DNA of 64,000 nt from Lichenicoccus sp965213775 (GCA_965213775.1 CBDCAC010000005.1:434001-498000); one strand, 5' to 3'. Positions 43,284-53,331 are shown, counted from the first letter of the stretch. Notes: generated from the letters alone by a model not told the origin. Translations and numbers: made by a program.

Positions 43284-44708
43284 ATGAACTGGACCCTCGC
43301 CCTGCCGGAGATCGTGCTGTCGGTCTGCGGCCTCGCCATCCTGGTGTTCGGCGTGCTGCGCACCACCGGCAACCCGGCGGTGCCCTGCACGCTGCTGACC
43401 ATCGCCGCGATGGCGCTGGCGGCGGTGCTGGTGCTGGCCGCCGGCGACGGCGTCGCCTATCATCGCGTGTTCGTCGGCGACGCGTTCGCGCGCTTCGTAA
43501 AGGTGCTGAGCCTGGCAGGCGCCGCGCTCAGCCTGATCCTGGCGCTGGACTATAACCGGCGCGAGGGCATCTCGCGCTTCGAGTTCCCGGTGCTGGTGCT
43601 GTTCGCCACCGTCGGCACCATGGTGATGGCGTCCAGCGAGAACCTGATGACGCTGTATGTCGGGCTCGAGCTGCAGTCGCTCTCGATCTACATCCTGTGC
43701 GCATTCGACCGCGACCGGCTGCGCTCGGCGGAGTCTGGGCTGAAATACTTCGTGCTCGGCTCGCTCGCCTCTGGCCTGCTGCTCTACGGCATCTCGCTGG
43801 TGTTCGGCTTCGCCGGCACCATGGAGTATCGCGGCCTGCAGACCGCGCTCGCGGATTCCGCCGCCGTGCCGCCCGGCCTGGTGATCGGGATCGTGTTCAT
43901 CATCGTGGGCCTCGCCTTCAAGATCTCGGCGGTGCCGTTCCACATGTGGACGCCCGACGTCTACCAGGGCGCGCCGGCGCCGGTCACCGCCTTCATGGCA
44001 GGAGCGCCGAAGATCGCCGCCTTCGCGCTGCTGCTGCGCGTGATGGCGGGCCCCTTCGGCCAGGTCACGCCGCAGTGGCAGCTGCTGATCGAGATCCTCT
44101 CGATCGCCTCGATGCTGTTCGGCGCACTCGCCGCGATCCCGCAGACCAGCATCAAGCGGCTGATGGCGTATTCCTCGATCGGCCACATGGGCTACGCGCT
44201 GATCGGCCTCGCCGCCGCGACCCCGGCCGGGCTGCGCGGCACCCTGGTCTACCTCGCTACCTACCTGTTCATGAACACCGGCGCGTTCGCGACCATCGTC
44301 GCGATGCGCCGGCGCGGCATCGCGGTGGAGCGCATCTCCGACCTCGCCGGGCTGAGCCGCACCGATCCGGCGCTGGCGCTGATGATGGCGATCTTCATGT
44401 TCAGCATGATCGGGGTGCCGCCGCTGTCGGGCTTCTTCGGCAAGCTGCTGGTGTTCAGCGCCGCCCTGCGCGCCGGGATGCCCGGGCTGGTGATCGTCGG
44501 CATCGTCTCCAGCGTGATCGGCGCGGTGTACTACCTGCGCGTGGTGCGGGTGATGTACGTCGACGCGCCGGCGCCGGCCTTCGACCGCAGGATGCCGTCG
44601 GTGTCGGTGGTCTCGATCGGCATGGGCGTGGTGACCGGGCTGTTCCTGCTGCTGCTGGGTCCGGTCACCGATGCGGCGCAGTCCGCCGCGGCGACCCTGT
44701 TCAGGTGA
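43284..44708 (+). CDS. nuoN: NADH-quinone oxidoreductase subunit N (antiporter-like)
   Basis: 474 residues and about 14 helices. It is NuoN rather than NuoM: LKYFVLGSLASGLLLYGISL and KISAVPFHMWTPDVYQGAP are NuoN signatures, and the length fits. GAGAG in the 10-bp gap after nuoL is its ribosome site. Its stop overlaps the GTG of the biotin ligase gene, so the metabolic genes downstream are coupled to the operon. Confidence 0.96.
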   Translation: MNWTLALPEIVLSVCGLAILVFGVLRTTGNPAVPCTLLTIAAMALAAVLVLAAGDGVAYHRVFVGDAFARFVKVLSLAGAALSLILALDYNRREGISRFEFPVLVLFATVGTMVMASSENLMTLYVGLELQSLSIYILCAFDRDRLRSAESGLKYFVLGSLASGLLLYGISLVFGFAGTMEYRGLQTALADSAAVPPGLVIGIVFIIVGLAFKISAVPFHMWTPDVYQGAPAPVTAFMAGAPKIAAFALLLRVMAGPFGQVTPQWQLLIEILSIASMLFGALAAIPQTSIKRLMAYSSIGHMGYALIGLAAATPAGLRGTLVYLATYLFMNTGAFATIVAMRRRGIAVERISDLAGLSRTDPALALMMAIFMFSMIGVPPLSGFFGKLLVFSAALRAGMPGLVIVGIVSSVIGAVYYLRVVRVMYVDAPAPAFDRRMPSVSVVSIGMGVVTGLFLLLLGPVTDAAQSAAATLFR

Positions 44709-45466
44709 AGCAAGCGGCCGTCGTAGCGCCGGCCTGGCGGCTGCTCCGCCACGACACGCTGCCCTCGACCTCGGATGCCTGCATCGCGGCCGCCGAGGCC
44801 GGCGAGCCGGAGGGTCTGGCGATACAGGCACGCAGCCAGACCAGGCCGCGCGGCAGCCGCGGCCGTAGCTGGAGCCAGGCCGCCGGAACCCTCGCGCTGT
44901 CGGTGCTGCTGCGGCCGCATCGGACGGCCGCGTGGCCGCTGATCGCCGGGCTCGCGCTGCACGAGGCGCTTGGCCTGACGCCGGCGCATCGCGAGGCGAT
45001 CCGGCTGAAATGGCCCAACGACGTCACGCTGGGCGGACGCAAGCTGGGCGGCATCCTGATCGAGCAGGCGGCGCTGCCAGACGGTGGCGGCTGGCTGGTG
45101 ATCGGCTTCGGCGCCAACCTCGCCGAGGCGCCGCGCCTCGCCGACCGGCAGGCGGCGTGCCTGGCCGAGCTCGGCCCGGTGCCCGATGCCGACCGGATCG
45201 CCGATCGGCTGCTCGCCGCCCTGCTCGCCGCCCTGGTCGCCGCGCTCGGCGCACGATGCGATCCGCCCGACGACGCCGAGGCCGTACGCCGCGACTGGCT
45301 GGCGCGCGCCCATCCGCCGGGCACGGTGCTTGCGGTGCGGACCGCGGCGGGGCAGACAACTGGGGCGTTCCGCGGCATCGAGACGGATGGGACCCTGCTG
45401 CTCGCGGTCGAGCACGGCATCCGCCGCATCCGCAACGGCGAGATCCACCTCGTGCAAGGAGCCTGA
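44705..45466 (+). CDS. birA: Biotin--[acetyl-CoA-carboxylase] ligase (monofunctional)
   Basis: 253 residues without the N-terminal DNA-binding domain of E. coli BirA, so it does not act as a repressor. The biotinyl-AMP loop is SRGRSWSQAAGTLALS and the substrate motif is LKWPNDVTLGGRKLGGILIE, followed by the C-terminal SH3-like domain. It attaches biotin to the carboxyl carrier protein. Its GTG start overlaps the nuoN stop. Confidence 0.93.
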   Translation: MKQAAVVAPAWRLLRHDTLPSTSDACIAAAEAGEPEGLAIQARSQTRPRGSRGRSWSQAAGTLALSVLLRPHRTAAWPLIAGLALHEALGLTPAHREAIRLKWPNDVTLGGRKLGGILIEQAALPDGGGWLVIGFGANLAEAPRLADRQAACLAELGPVPDADRIADRLLAALLAALVAALGARCDPPDDAEAVRRDWLARAHPPGTVLAVRTAAGQTTGAFRGIETDGTLLLAVEHGIRRIRNGEIHLVQGA

Positions 45467-45470
45467 AGCG

Positions 45471-46310
45471 GTGCTGCTGGTGGTCGATGCGGGCAATACC
45501 AACATCGTCTTCGCGGTGCATGACGGCGTCGCCTGGCGCGGCTCGTGGCGCATCGGCACCGAGACCAAGCGCACCTCGGACGAGTACGCGGTATGGCTGC
45601 TGGCGCTGCTCGAGCTCGCCGGTCTCGACCGCGGCCAGGTCGACCGCGCGGTGATCGGCACCGTGGTGCCGGCCGCGCTGTATCACCTGCGGCGGCTGTG
45701 CCGGGACTGGTTCGCGGTCGAGCCGCTGATCGGGGCGGCGCAGCTCGACTGGGGCTTCGTCATCAACATGGACAACCCTTCGGAGGTCGGCGTCGACCGG
45801 CTGCTGAACGGGCTGGCGGCGCACCAGAAATACGGCGGCCCGCTGATCATCATCGATTTCGGCACCGCGACCACCTTCGACGTGATCGACTCCGAGGGCA
45901 GCTACTGCGGCGGTGTGATCGCGCCGGGGATCAACCTGTCGGTCGAGGCGCTGCACCAGGCGGCCGCCCGGCTGCCGCGCATCGGCATCGGCCGGCCGCA
46001 CGCGGTGATCGGGCGCAACACCCTGGTCGCGATGCGCTCGGGCATCTACTGGGGCTATATCGGCCTGATCGAGGGCATCGCCGCCCGGATCCGGCAGGAA
46101 TTCAGCCAGACTGCCGCGCCGGAACGCGGCAACCACGTGCCGATGAAGGTGGTGGCGACCGGCGGGCTGGCGCCGCTATTCTCCGAAGGCACCGACATCA
46201 TCGAGCGGATCGACCCCGAGCTGACGCTCGACGGGCTGAGGCTCTTGGCTGCGCGCAACCCGACACCGACATTGTCGAACGACAGAACCCGAGCGATCGA
46301 AGGCGAATGA
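45471..46310 (+). CDS. coaX: Type III pantothenate kinase
   Basis: 279 residues of ASKHA-fold kinase. The phosphate loop VDAGNTNIVFAV is at the N-terminus, VGVDRLLN binds pantothenate, and IDFGTATTFDVI carries the catalytic aspartate. It performs the first step of coenzyme A synthesis and is insensitive to CoA feedback in this family. A GTG start with AAGGAG nine bases upstream follows birA by 4 bp; the rnj ATG follows immediately. Confidence 0.95.
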   Translation: MLLVVDAGNTNIVFAVHDGVAWRGSWRIGTETKRTSDEYAVWLLALLELAGLDRGQVDRAVIGTVVPAALYHLRRLCRDWFAVEPLIGAAQLDWGFVINMDNPSEVGVDRLLNGLAAHQKYGGPLIIIDFGTATTFDVIDSEGSYCGGVIAPGINLSVEALHQAAARLPRIGIGRPHAVIGRNTLVAMRSGIYWGYIGLIEGIAARIRQEFSQTAAPERGNHVPMKVVATGGLAPLFSEGTDIIERIDPELTLDGLRLLAARNPTPTLSNDRTRAIEGE

Positions 46311-47957
46311 ATGGACATGTTGAACGGCGATCTGGCTTTCCTGCCGCTGGGCGGGACGGGCGAGATCGGCATGAACCTGAACCTCTACCGATGCGACGGC
46401 GCCTGGCTCGCGGTGGATTGCGGCATCGGCTTCTCCGGCAACGACATGCCGGAGGTCGAGATCCTGCTGCCCGACCCGAGCTTCATCGCCGCCCATCGCG
46501 ACGCACTGGTCGGACTGGTGATCACCCACGCGCATGAGGACCATGTCGGCGCGGTGGCGCATCTGTGGTCGCGGCTGGGCTGCCCGATCTACGCCACTCC
46601 GTTCGCGGCCGCGGTGCTGCGGCGCAAGCTGGGCGAGGCGGGACTGCTGGGGCGGGTGGAGCTGCACGTGGTGCCGCAGGGCAGCCGCTTCACGCTGCAG
46701 CCGTTCTCGCTGCAGTTCATCGACGTGACGCATTCGGTGCCGGAGGCGCAGGCGCTGGTGCTGCGCACGCGCTACGGCACGGTGCTGCATACCGGCGACT
46801 GGAAGCTCGACCCGCAGCCGCTGGTGGGACCGCCCACCGACCTCGACGCCTTCGCCGCGCTCGGACGCGAGGGGGTGCTGGCGATGGTCTGCGACAGCAC
46901 CAACGCGCTGGTCGAGGGCGAGTCCGGCTCGGAAGCCGAGGTGCGCCGCAGCCTGACCAGCCTGGTCGGCGGCATCGACGGCCGCATCGCGGTGACCTGC
47001 TTTGCCAGCAACGTCGCGCGGGTGCAGAGCATCGCGATGGCCGCCGAGGCGGCGGGCCGCTCGGTCGTCGTGGTCGGCCGGTCCCTGCGCAACCTGGAGG
47101 TCGCGGCGCGCGAGTGCGGCTACCTCGATGACGTGCCGATGTTCCTCTCCGAGCAGGACGCCGAGCATATCGCCGACGACAACCTGCTGATGATCGTCAC
47201 CGGCAGCCAGGGCGAGCCGCGCTCGGCGCTGTCGCGGATCGCCGCCGACACCCACCCGAACATCTCGCTGGGCGAGGGCGACACGGTGGTGTTCTCCTCG
47301 CGCATGATCCCCGGCAACGAGCGGGCGATCATGGCCGTGCAGGACAACCTGGTGCGACGCGGCGTGCGGGTGCTGACCGACGCCGACCACATGGTGCATG
47401 TCTCGGGCCACGCCGCGCGCGACGACCTGCGCCGCCTGTACGAGCTGGTGCGGCCACGCTATGCGGTGCCGGTGCACGGCGAGTGGCGTCACCTGGCGGC
47501 GCACGCGGCTCTCGCCCGCGAGGAGGGCGCCGAGCCGATCCTGCTCGAGGACGGCGACGTGCTGAGCCTGTCCAGCAACCGTGCGGAGGTGGTCGACACG
47601 GTGCCGGTGGGCAAGCTGGCGCTGGACGGCAACCGCATCCTGCCGATGGAGGGAGCGGTGCTGGCCGCGCGTCGCAAGATGCTGTTCAACGGCATCGTGC
47701 TGGGCAGCGTGGTGATCGACCATGCGGGCGCGGTGCTGGGATCGCCGCAGGTCAGCGCGCCCGGCCTGCTGGACCCGGACGACGTCGAGGCCGCGCGCGT
47801 CGCCAGCAGCTTCGCCCAGGCGCTCGCCGAGCTGCCGCCCGGCCTGCGGCTCGACGAGAGCGGCTTTCGCGAGGCGGCCAAGACCGCGCTGCGACGGGCA
47901 CTCGGCCGCAAGCTGCAGAAGCGTCCGATGGTGGACGTGCACCTGATCCGGATCTGA
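46311..47957 (+). CDS. rnj: Ribonuclease J
   Basis: 548 residues. The metallo-beta-lactamase core starts LAFLPLGGTGEIGMNL and has the zinc motif HAHEDH (73-78), later THSVPEAQ, and the beta-CASP signatures with SGSEAEVRRS and CFASNVARVQS. A C-terminal domain follows. Enzymes of this family combine endonuclease and 5'-3' exonuclease activity in mRNA decay and rRNA maturation. The start codon directly follows the coaX stop. Confidence 0.95.
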   Translation: MDMLNGDLAFLPLGGTGEIGMNLNLYRCDGAWLAVDCGIGFSGNDMPEVEILLPDPSFIAAHRDALVGLVITHAHEDHVGAVAHLWSRLGCPIYATPFAAAVLRRKLGEAGLLGRVELHVVPQGSRFTLQPFSLQFIDVTHSVPEAQALVLRTRYGTVLHTGDWKLDPQPLVGPPTDLDAFAALGREGVLAMVCDSTNALVEGESGSEAEVRRSLTSLVGGIDGRIAVTCFASNVARVQSIAMAAEAAGRSVVVVGRSLRNLEVAARECGYLDDVPMFLSEQDAEHIADDNLLMIVTGSQGEPRSALSRIAADTHPNISLGEGDTVVFSSRMIPGNERAIMAVQDNLVRRGVRVLTDADHMVHVSGHAARDDLRRLYELVRPRYAVPVHGEWRHLAAHAALAREEGAEPILLEDGDVLSLSSNRAEVVDTVPVGKLALDGNRILPMEGAVLAARRKMLFNGIVLGSVVIDHAGAVLGSPQVSAPGLLDPDDVEAARVASSFAQALAELPPGLRLDESGFREAAKTALRRALGRKLQKRPMVDVHLIRI

Positions 47958-47999
47958 GCCGGTGGGCCGGACCCCGGCGCGGCGCGCGGGCGGCGTGCG

Positions 48000-48260
48000 G
48001 TGAACTGGTTCACCGCGTCGATCCTGTTCGTGCTGATCTGGTGGACGGTGCTGTTCGCGGTGCTGCCGCTGGGCCAGAAACCGCGGGCCGAGCCCGATCC
48101 GGTCTCTGGCACCAGGGGCCTTCCGGAGGCGCCGCGGATCGGGCGGGTGATGCTGATCACGACTGCGGTGTCGCTGCTGATCTGGGCCGGCTGCGAGTTG
48201 CTGATCACCAGCAACTGGCTGTCGTTCCGACACGGGGCGCTGTCGTTCCAGGAGCAGTAG
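48000..48260 (+). CDS. DUF1467 family small membrane protein
   Basis: 86 residues starting at GTG, with two hydrophobic helices (about 5-25 and 50-70) separated by a basic loop that ends LPEAPRIGRVMLITT. This is the form of DUF1467, an alphaproteobacterial family of unknown function commonly found between rnj and proS, as here. Confidence 0.85.
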   Translation: MNWFTASILFVLIWWTVLFAVLPLGQKPRAEPDPVSGTRGLPEAPRIGRVMLITTAVSLLIWAGCELLITSNWLSFRHGALSFQEQ

Positions 48261-48363
48261 CGGGTCGCGTGGCGACTGCGCGGTCTAGAATTAAAGATTC
48301 CCGCGGACGCATACCGGTCATGCAGATTACGCTGGCTTTTCCGTCCAGGGCTTGTAATCATTA

Positions 48364-48461
48364 ACGGCAGGAAGAGGATCTCTCCCCTTCCTGCCGTGTG
48401 ACTGGCGTTTTCTCCCTAAACTTGGCCCGCGCGCTGGAACCAAGCTGCGTGGGCTTTTTTT
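48364..48461 (+). ncRNA. Candidate small RNA or structured leader with intrinsic terminator
   Basis: Hairpin 1 pairs ACGGCAGGAAG (48364-48374) with CTTCCTGCCGT (48387-48397) around loop AGGATCTCTCCC, a pyrimidine-rich loop of the kind seen in alphaproteobacterial small RNAs. A single-stranded stretch follows, then a terminator. I could not find a convincing promoter upstream, so this could instead be the 3' end of the rnj-DUF1467 transcript. Confidence 0.35.
48425..48461 (+). terminator. Intrinsic terminator upstream of proS
   Basis: GCCCGCGC (48425-48432) pairs with GCGTGGGC (48447-48454, one G-U pair), with further pairing possible inside the loop (GCT/AGC), and seven T follow (48455-48461). 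It is the clearest rho-independent terminator in the window and would end the transcript coming from the nuo-rnj side or a small RNA. Confidence 0.65.
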
Positions 48462-48681
48462 ATGCGCGGTCGCGGGTTTTGTCACGTGCCGTTTCGCATC
48501 TGGTCAAGATTTCGTACGCACTTTACTTGTGCAGCGCGTCATTTTGCAGTGCACAAGCAGAACAGACACGGGTTTCGGCCGTTCAGGATTGCGCGTCGCC
48601 GATGCCGGCGCGGCCGCTTTCGATCGCCGTCGGCTTGCTCTAGGGTCCGGGCACTCGCATGCCCACCCCGAGGTTCCGTCG

Positions 48682-50001
48682 ATGCGCCTGTCCCGCAGCT
48701 TCCTGCCCACCCTCAAGGAGACGCCGGCGGAGGCGCAGATTGCCTCGCACCGGCTGATGCTCCGCGCGGGGCTGGTCCGGCAGACCGCGTCGGGGATCTA
48801 TGCCTGGCTGCCCGCCGGGCTGCGCGTGCTGCGCCGGATCGGCCAGATCGTGCGCGAGGAGCAGGACGCGATCGGCGCCCAGGAGGTGCTGATGCCGACG
48901 CTGCAGCCGGCCGAGCTGTGGCGTCGCTCCGGCCGCTACGACGCCTACGGGCCGGAGATGCTGCGTCTTGCCGACCGGCACGGCCGCGATCTGCTGTACG
49001 GTCCGACCAACGAGGAGATGATCACCGAGCTGTTCGGACAGGGTGCGCGGTCCTACCGCGAGCTGCCGCAGGTGTTCTACCAGATCCAGTGGAAGTTCCG
49101 CGACGAGGTGCGCCCGCGCTTCGGGGTGATGCGCGGGCGCGAGTTCCTGATGAAGGACGCCTACAGCTTCGACGCCGACACCGCCTCGGCGGTCGCGACC
49201 TACCGGCGCATGATGCTGTCCTACCTGCGCGCCTTCCAGCGCATGGGCGTGAGCGCGATCCCGATGCGCGCCGACACCGGCCCGATCGGCGGCGAGCTCA
49301 GCCACGAGTTCATCATCCTGGCCCCCACCGGCGAGAGCGGCGTGTTCTACGACGGACGCTTCGAGGAGCGCGACTGGCTCGACGAGCCGGTGGCGCTCGA
49401 CGACGCGGGCTCGCTCGACGCGTTCTTCGCCCGCGTCACCGCACTCTACGCCGCGACCGACGAGAAGCACGACGCGGCCGCCTGGGCGGCGGTCGAGCCG
49501 GCGCTGCGGCGCGAGGGCAGGGGCATCGAGGTCGGCCACATCTTCTATTTCGGCACCAAGTACACCCGCGCGATGGAGGTGGCCGTGCGCGGTCCGGACG
49601 GTGCGCCGCTGCATCCCGAGATGGGCAGCTACGGCATCGGCATCTCGCGGCTCGCCGGCGCCATCATCGAGGCCAGCCACGACGAGGCCGGCATCGTCTG
49701 GCCGATGGCGGTCGCACCGTTCCGCGCCGCCATCCTCAACCTCAGGCCGGGCGAGCCGGCCTGCGACGCGGCGTGCGCGCGGCTGCACGAGGTGGCGCCC
49801 GACGACCTGCTGCTCGACGATCGCGAGGAGCGCGCCGGGGTCAAGTTCGCCGACGCCGACCTGATGGGCCATCCGCTGCAGATCATCGCGGGCCCACGCG
49901 CCGCCGCCGCCGGACGCGTCGAGGTCAAGCGACGCGAGGGCGGCGCGCGCGACGAGATGCCGCTCGAGGACGCGATGTCGCTGCTCCGCGACCTGCGCTG
50001 A
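48682..50001 (+). CDS. proS: Prolyl-tRNA synthetase (short alphaproteobacterial type without editing domain)
   Basis: 439 residues, against about 570 in E. coli, because the INS editing domain is absent, as is usual in alphaproteobacteria. Class II motifs are present: motif 1 region VLMPTLQPAELW, motif 2 around VFYQIQWKFRDEVRPRFGVMRGREFLMKD (positions vary), and motif 3 SYGIGISRLAGAIIE. It charges tRNA-Pro; removal of misacylated alanine must be done by a separate protein. GAGG eight bases before the ATG fixes the start. lolC/E follows 20 bp later. Confidence 0.96.
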   Translation: MRLSRSFLPTLKETPAEAQIASHRLMLRAGLVRQTASGIYAWLPAGLRVLRRIGQIVREEQDAIGAQEVLMPTLQPAELWRRSGRYDAYGPEMLRLADRHGRDLLYGPTNEEMITELFGQGARSYRELPQVFYQIQWKFRDEVRPRFGVMRGREFLMKDAYSFDADTASAVATYRRMMLSYLRAFQRMGVSAIPMRADTGPIGGELSHEFIILAPTGESGVFYDGRFEERDWLDEPVALDDAGSLDAFFARVTALYAATDEKHDAAAWAAVEPALRREGRGIEVGHIFYFGTKYTRAMEVAVRGPDGAPLHPEMGSYGIGISRLAGAIIEASHDEAGIVWPMAVAPFRAAILNLRPGEPACDAACARLHEVAPDDLLLDDREERAGVKFADADLMGHPLQIIAGPRAAAAGRVEVKRREGGARDEMPLEDAMSLLRDLR

Positions 50002-50021
50002 GCTCCGGACCGAGCACGCGC

Positions 50022-51264
50022 ATGTTCGGCCCCTTCGAGCGCGCGGTCGCCGGCCGCTACCTGCGCGCGCGGCGCGGCGAGCGCTTCGTCTCGGTGATCG
50101 CGATCTTCTCGCTGATCGGCATCGCGCTCGGCGTCGCGACCCTGATCATCGTGATGTCGGTGATGAACGGCTTCAGGGCCGACCTGATGGGCCGCATCCT
50201 CGGCCTGAACGGCGACCTCAGCATCTACGGCAGCGGCGCCCCGATCGCGGGCTACCAGGACATCGCGCGACGCGTCGACGGCGTGGCCGGGGTGCGCTCG
50301 GCGGTGCCCATCGTCGAGGGGCAGGTGCTGCTCAGCGCCGGCAGCTACAGCGCCGGCGGCCTGATACGCGGGATGTCGCGCGCCGACCTGATGGGCCTGC
50401 ACGAGATCAGCGACAACATACGCGCCGGCAGCCTCGATGATTTCGCGGGCGACGACGCCATCGCGGTCGGCTCGACGCTGGCGCTGCGGGCCGGTCTCGG
50501 CATCGGCAGCCGGCTGACCCTGGTCTCGCCGAACGGGGCGGCGACCGCGTTCGGCACCATGCCGCGGGTGCGCGGCTATCGCGTGGTCGCGATCTTCGAT
50601 GCCGGCGTCAACGACTATGACGCCTCCTACGCCTTCCTGCCGATCGCGGCCGCGCAGGTGTTCTTCCAGATGCCCGACGCGGTCTCGCTGATCCAGGTGA
50701 TGACCGCCGACCCCGATCGCGTACAGGCAGTGAGCCGCCGGCTGCGCGGGGCGCTGCCGCCGGCCGTGCCGCTGCGCGTGCTCGACTGGACCCAGAGCAA
50801 CAACGCCTTCTTCGGCGCGGTGCAGGTCGAGCAGAACGTGATGTTCCTGATCCTGACGCTGATCATTCTGGTCGCGGCGTTCAACGTGGTGTCGTCGCTG
50901 ATCATGATGGTCAAGGACAAGACGCGCGACATCGCGGTGCTGCGCACCATCGGCGCCGGCCGCTACGCGATCATGCGCATCTTCCTGATGTGCGGCGCCT
51001 CGATCGGCGTCACCGGCACCCTGGCCGGCACCGCGGTCGGCATCGTGTTCTGCCTCAACATCGAGCGCATCCGGCAATGGCTGCAGACACTCACCGGCAC
51101 AAACCTGTTCAATCCGGAGGTGTACTACCTGGAGCACCTGCCGGCGAAGCTGGAATGGCCGCAGGTGATGCAGGTGATCGCGATGGCGCTGCTGCTGTCG
51201 CTGCTGGCGACGCTGTATCCGTCGTGGCGCGCGGCGCGCACCGATCCGGTGGAGGCGCTGCGCC

Positions 51265-51272
<8 letters not shown>
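50022..51272 (+). CDS. lolC: Lipoprotein-releasing ABC transporter permease LolC/LolE
   Basis: 416 residues. The N-terminus FERAVAGRYLRARRGERFVSVIAIFSLIGIALGVATLIIVMSVMNGFR is followed by a large periplasmic domain and three C-terminal helices (about 270-295, 320-345, 380-400), the four-helix FtsX/MacB-like arrangement. Only one permease gene is present, so LolC/E probably acts as a homodimer as in other alphaproteobacteria. With LolD it extracts outer-membrane lipoproteins from the inner membrane. It overlaps lolD by eight bases. Confidence 0.93.
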
Positions 51273-51945
<673 letters not shown>

Positions 51946-51950
51946 CACCG

Positions 51951-52062
51951 GCAAGGCTGGGCTCTGCCCGGACCCGCCAAAGGCCAAGGCCTTTGGAAAC
52001 CGCCTCAAATTAGTTTGATCCTCAAGGCTTCGCCTTGAGCGGGTCCAGGGCAGAGCCCTGGC
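51951..52062. repeat. Four-hairpin interspersed repeat, subfamily B, copy 2
   Basis: The inverse orientation of the copy at 16744: CTGGGCTCTGCCCGG-type end, CCAAAGGCCAAGGCCTTTGG, an AT-rich centre, CTCAAGGCTTCGCCTTGAG, then CCAGGGCAGAGCCCTGG. It lies between the convergent ends of lolD and the next gene. Confidence 0.85.
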
Positions 52063-52090
52063 GCTGGCTCACATGCAAACGCCATCGGTA

Positions 52091-52630
52091 TCAGGCCGAT
52101 GCGTGCGGCCGCCTGGAGGCCCGCGCGCAGAGTGCCAGGAACTCCTCGCGCGACATCCCCTCCCACTGCAGCACGTACGCCTCGGCCATGCACTCGCGGA
52201 ACTGCGCGATCAGTCCGCCTGCCGCCTGGTCGTCGCCGACGAGGCGCGCCAGCAGCTGCAGGCACGCCGGGTGCGACAGCACGATCTCGACCCCGCGCTC
52301 GGTGCGTATCGCCTGGGCGAGCCCGGGCTCGCGGGCGTAGATCCACTCCGCGCCGACCACGTAGCTGCCGCCGTCGGTCGCGAGCTCGTACAGCTCGCGC
52401 AGCACCGCCCAGGGGAAGTCGGGCCCGGACAGGGGCGAGCGGTAGAAGCGCAACGGCCGGCCGCGCAGCGAGACGCGATGCAGCAGCGCCGCCTCGCGAT
52501 ACGGCATCGCGGGGGATGCGAGGTCGTCCAGCCGCCGTGCCCGATCGCGGAGGCGCACGCGGCGCAGGATCACGGCGGCGATGATCATCGCGAGGGTGAA
52601 GTAGCCGAGCATGGCGTAGATCACGAACAT
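52091..52630 (-). CDS. Hypothetical protein with N-terminal membrane anchor
   Basis: 179 residues. One membrane helix (about 3-22, IYAMLGYFTLAMIIAAVIL) is followed by a basic stretch RRVRLRDRARR and a soluble domain with no motif I recognise (RFYRSPLSGPDFPWAVLRELYELA and VLQWEGMSREEFLALC stand out). It appears to be an anchored cytoplasmic protein. Codon use and composition match the neighbourhood, so it is likely a real gene. It diverges from the MarR regulator across 122 bp, a hint that the regulator may control it. Confidence 0.65.
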   Translation of the reverse strand: MFVIYAMLGYFTLAMIIAAVILRRVRLRDRARRLDDLASPAMPYREAALLHRVSLRGRPLRFYRSPLSGPDFPWAVLRELYELATDGGSYVVGAEWIYAREPGLAQAIRTERGVEIVLSHPACLQLLARLVGDDQAAGGLIAQFRECMAEAYVLQWEGMSREEFLALCARASRRPHASA

Positions 52631-52752
52631 GCGGTGTCCCGCACCGGGGGCCGCCGCCCAGGCGGCCGGCGGGCGGCGCTAGCCATTCGGATGTCTTGCT
52701 GGGCGACGCGGTGCCCGATATACACGCAATCGTATCAAAATAGTAACCAAAG

Positions 52753-53331
52753 ATGAAAACCCTGAACACGGCCGCCGCCGCTGGCCGATCCGACATCCGG
52801 CCGCTGATGGTGACCAGGCCCGAGCTCCTGCTCGACGGCTCCGACCTGGCCTTCCGCCAGCTGGTGCACGACATCATGGCGTTCGCGGCGAGGATGCAGG
52901 AGAACCGCTCGCGGGTGGCCGGCTATGTCGGCCTGACCGGGCAGCAATACACGATCCTGATCACGATCGCCCATCGCCAGGAGCAGGACGGCTTCGGCAT
53001 CATCCAGGTGGCCGAGCATCTCCGCCTCAGCGGCGCCTTCGTGACCATCGAGGTCAACAAGCTGGTCGAGGCGGGGCTGGTGCGCAAGCAGCCGAACCCC
53101 GGCGACCGCAGGCGGGTGCTGCTCACCGTCACGGTCAAGGCGCGCGAGCTGATCGACCGGCTGAGCCGGGTGCAGCGGCCGAGCAACGACACCATCTTCG
53201 CCAGCCTCTCGACCGCCGATTTCCAGATGCTGCGCAAGATCATCCCGCAGCTGGCGGAGGCGACCGACCAGTCGCTCAAGCTGATCGACTTCCTGTCCGC
53301 GGACGGCGCCCAGGTGAGCACGCTGCGCTAG
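52753..53331 (+). CDS. MarR-family transcriptional regulator
   Basis: 192 residues. The winged helix-turn-helix lies at about 60-130: GLTGQQYTILITIAH, IIQVAEHLRLSGAFVTIEVNKLVEAGLV, and the wing PNPGDRRRVLLTVT. Flanking helices form the dimer interface. MarR proteins repress nearby genes and are released by small phenolic or oxidising ligands; the ligand here is unknown. The upstream region is AT-rich (TATACACGCAATCGTATC) and probably contains the promoter and operator. The divergent hypothetical gene is the obvious candidate target. Confidence 0.88.
   Translation: MKTLNTAAAAGRSDIRPLMVTRPELLLDGSDLAFRQLVHDIMAFAARMQENRSRVAGYVGLTGQQYTILITIAHRQEQDGFGIIQVAEHLRLSGAFVTIEVNKLVEAGLVRKQPNPGDRRRVLLTVTVKARELIDRLSRVQRPSNDTIFASLSTADFQMLRKIIPQLAEATDQSLKLIDFLSADGAQVSTLR

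Larger units (their letters stand above)
48261..48681 (+). other. Unusually AT-rich intergenic region with hairpins before proS
   Basis: At 421 bp this is the second longest gap between protein genes in the window after the tRNA-containing gap before nuoA, and it is clearly poorer in G+C than its surroundings. It holds no convincing protein gene. From left to right it contains an 11-bp perfect stem at 48364-48397, a terminator-like hairpin with seven T at 48425-48461, and an 8-bp inverted repeat at 48526-48557. The proS promoter should lie in the last third. Confidence 0.6.

Noticed and set aside
48440..48461. GGAAC near 48436 as a second EcfG promoter
   Set aside because: No CGTT follows at 16-17 bases; the segment is the loop and arm of the terminator.
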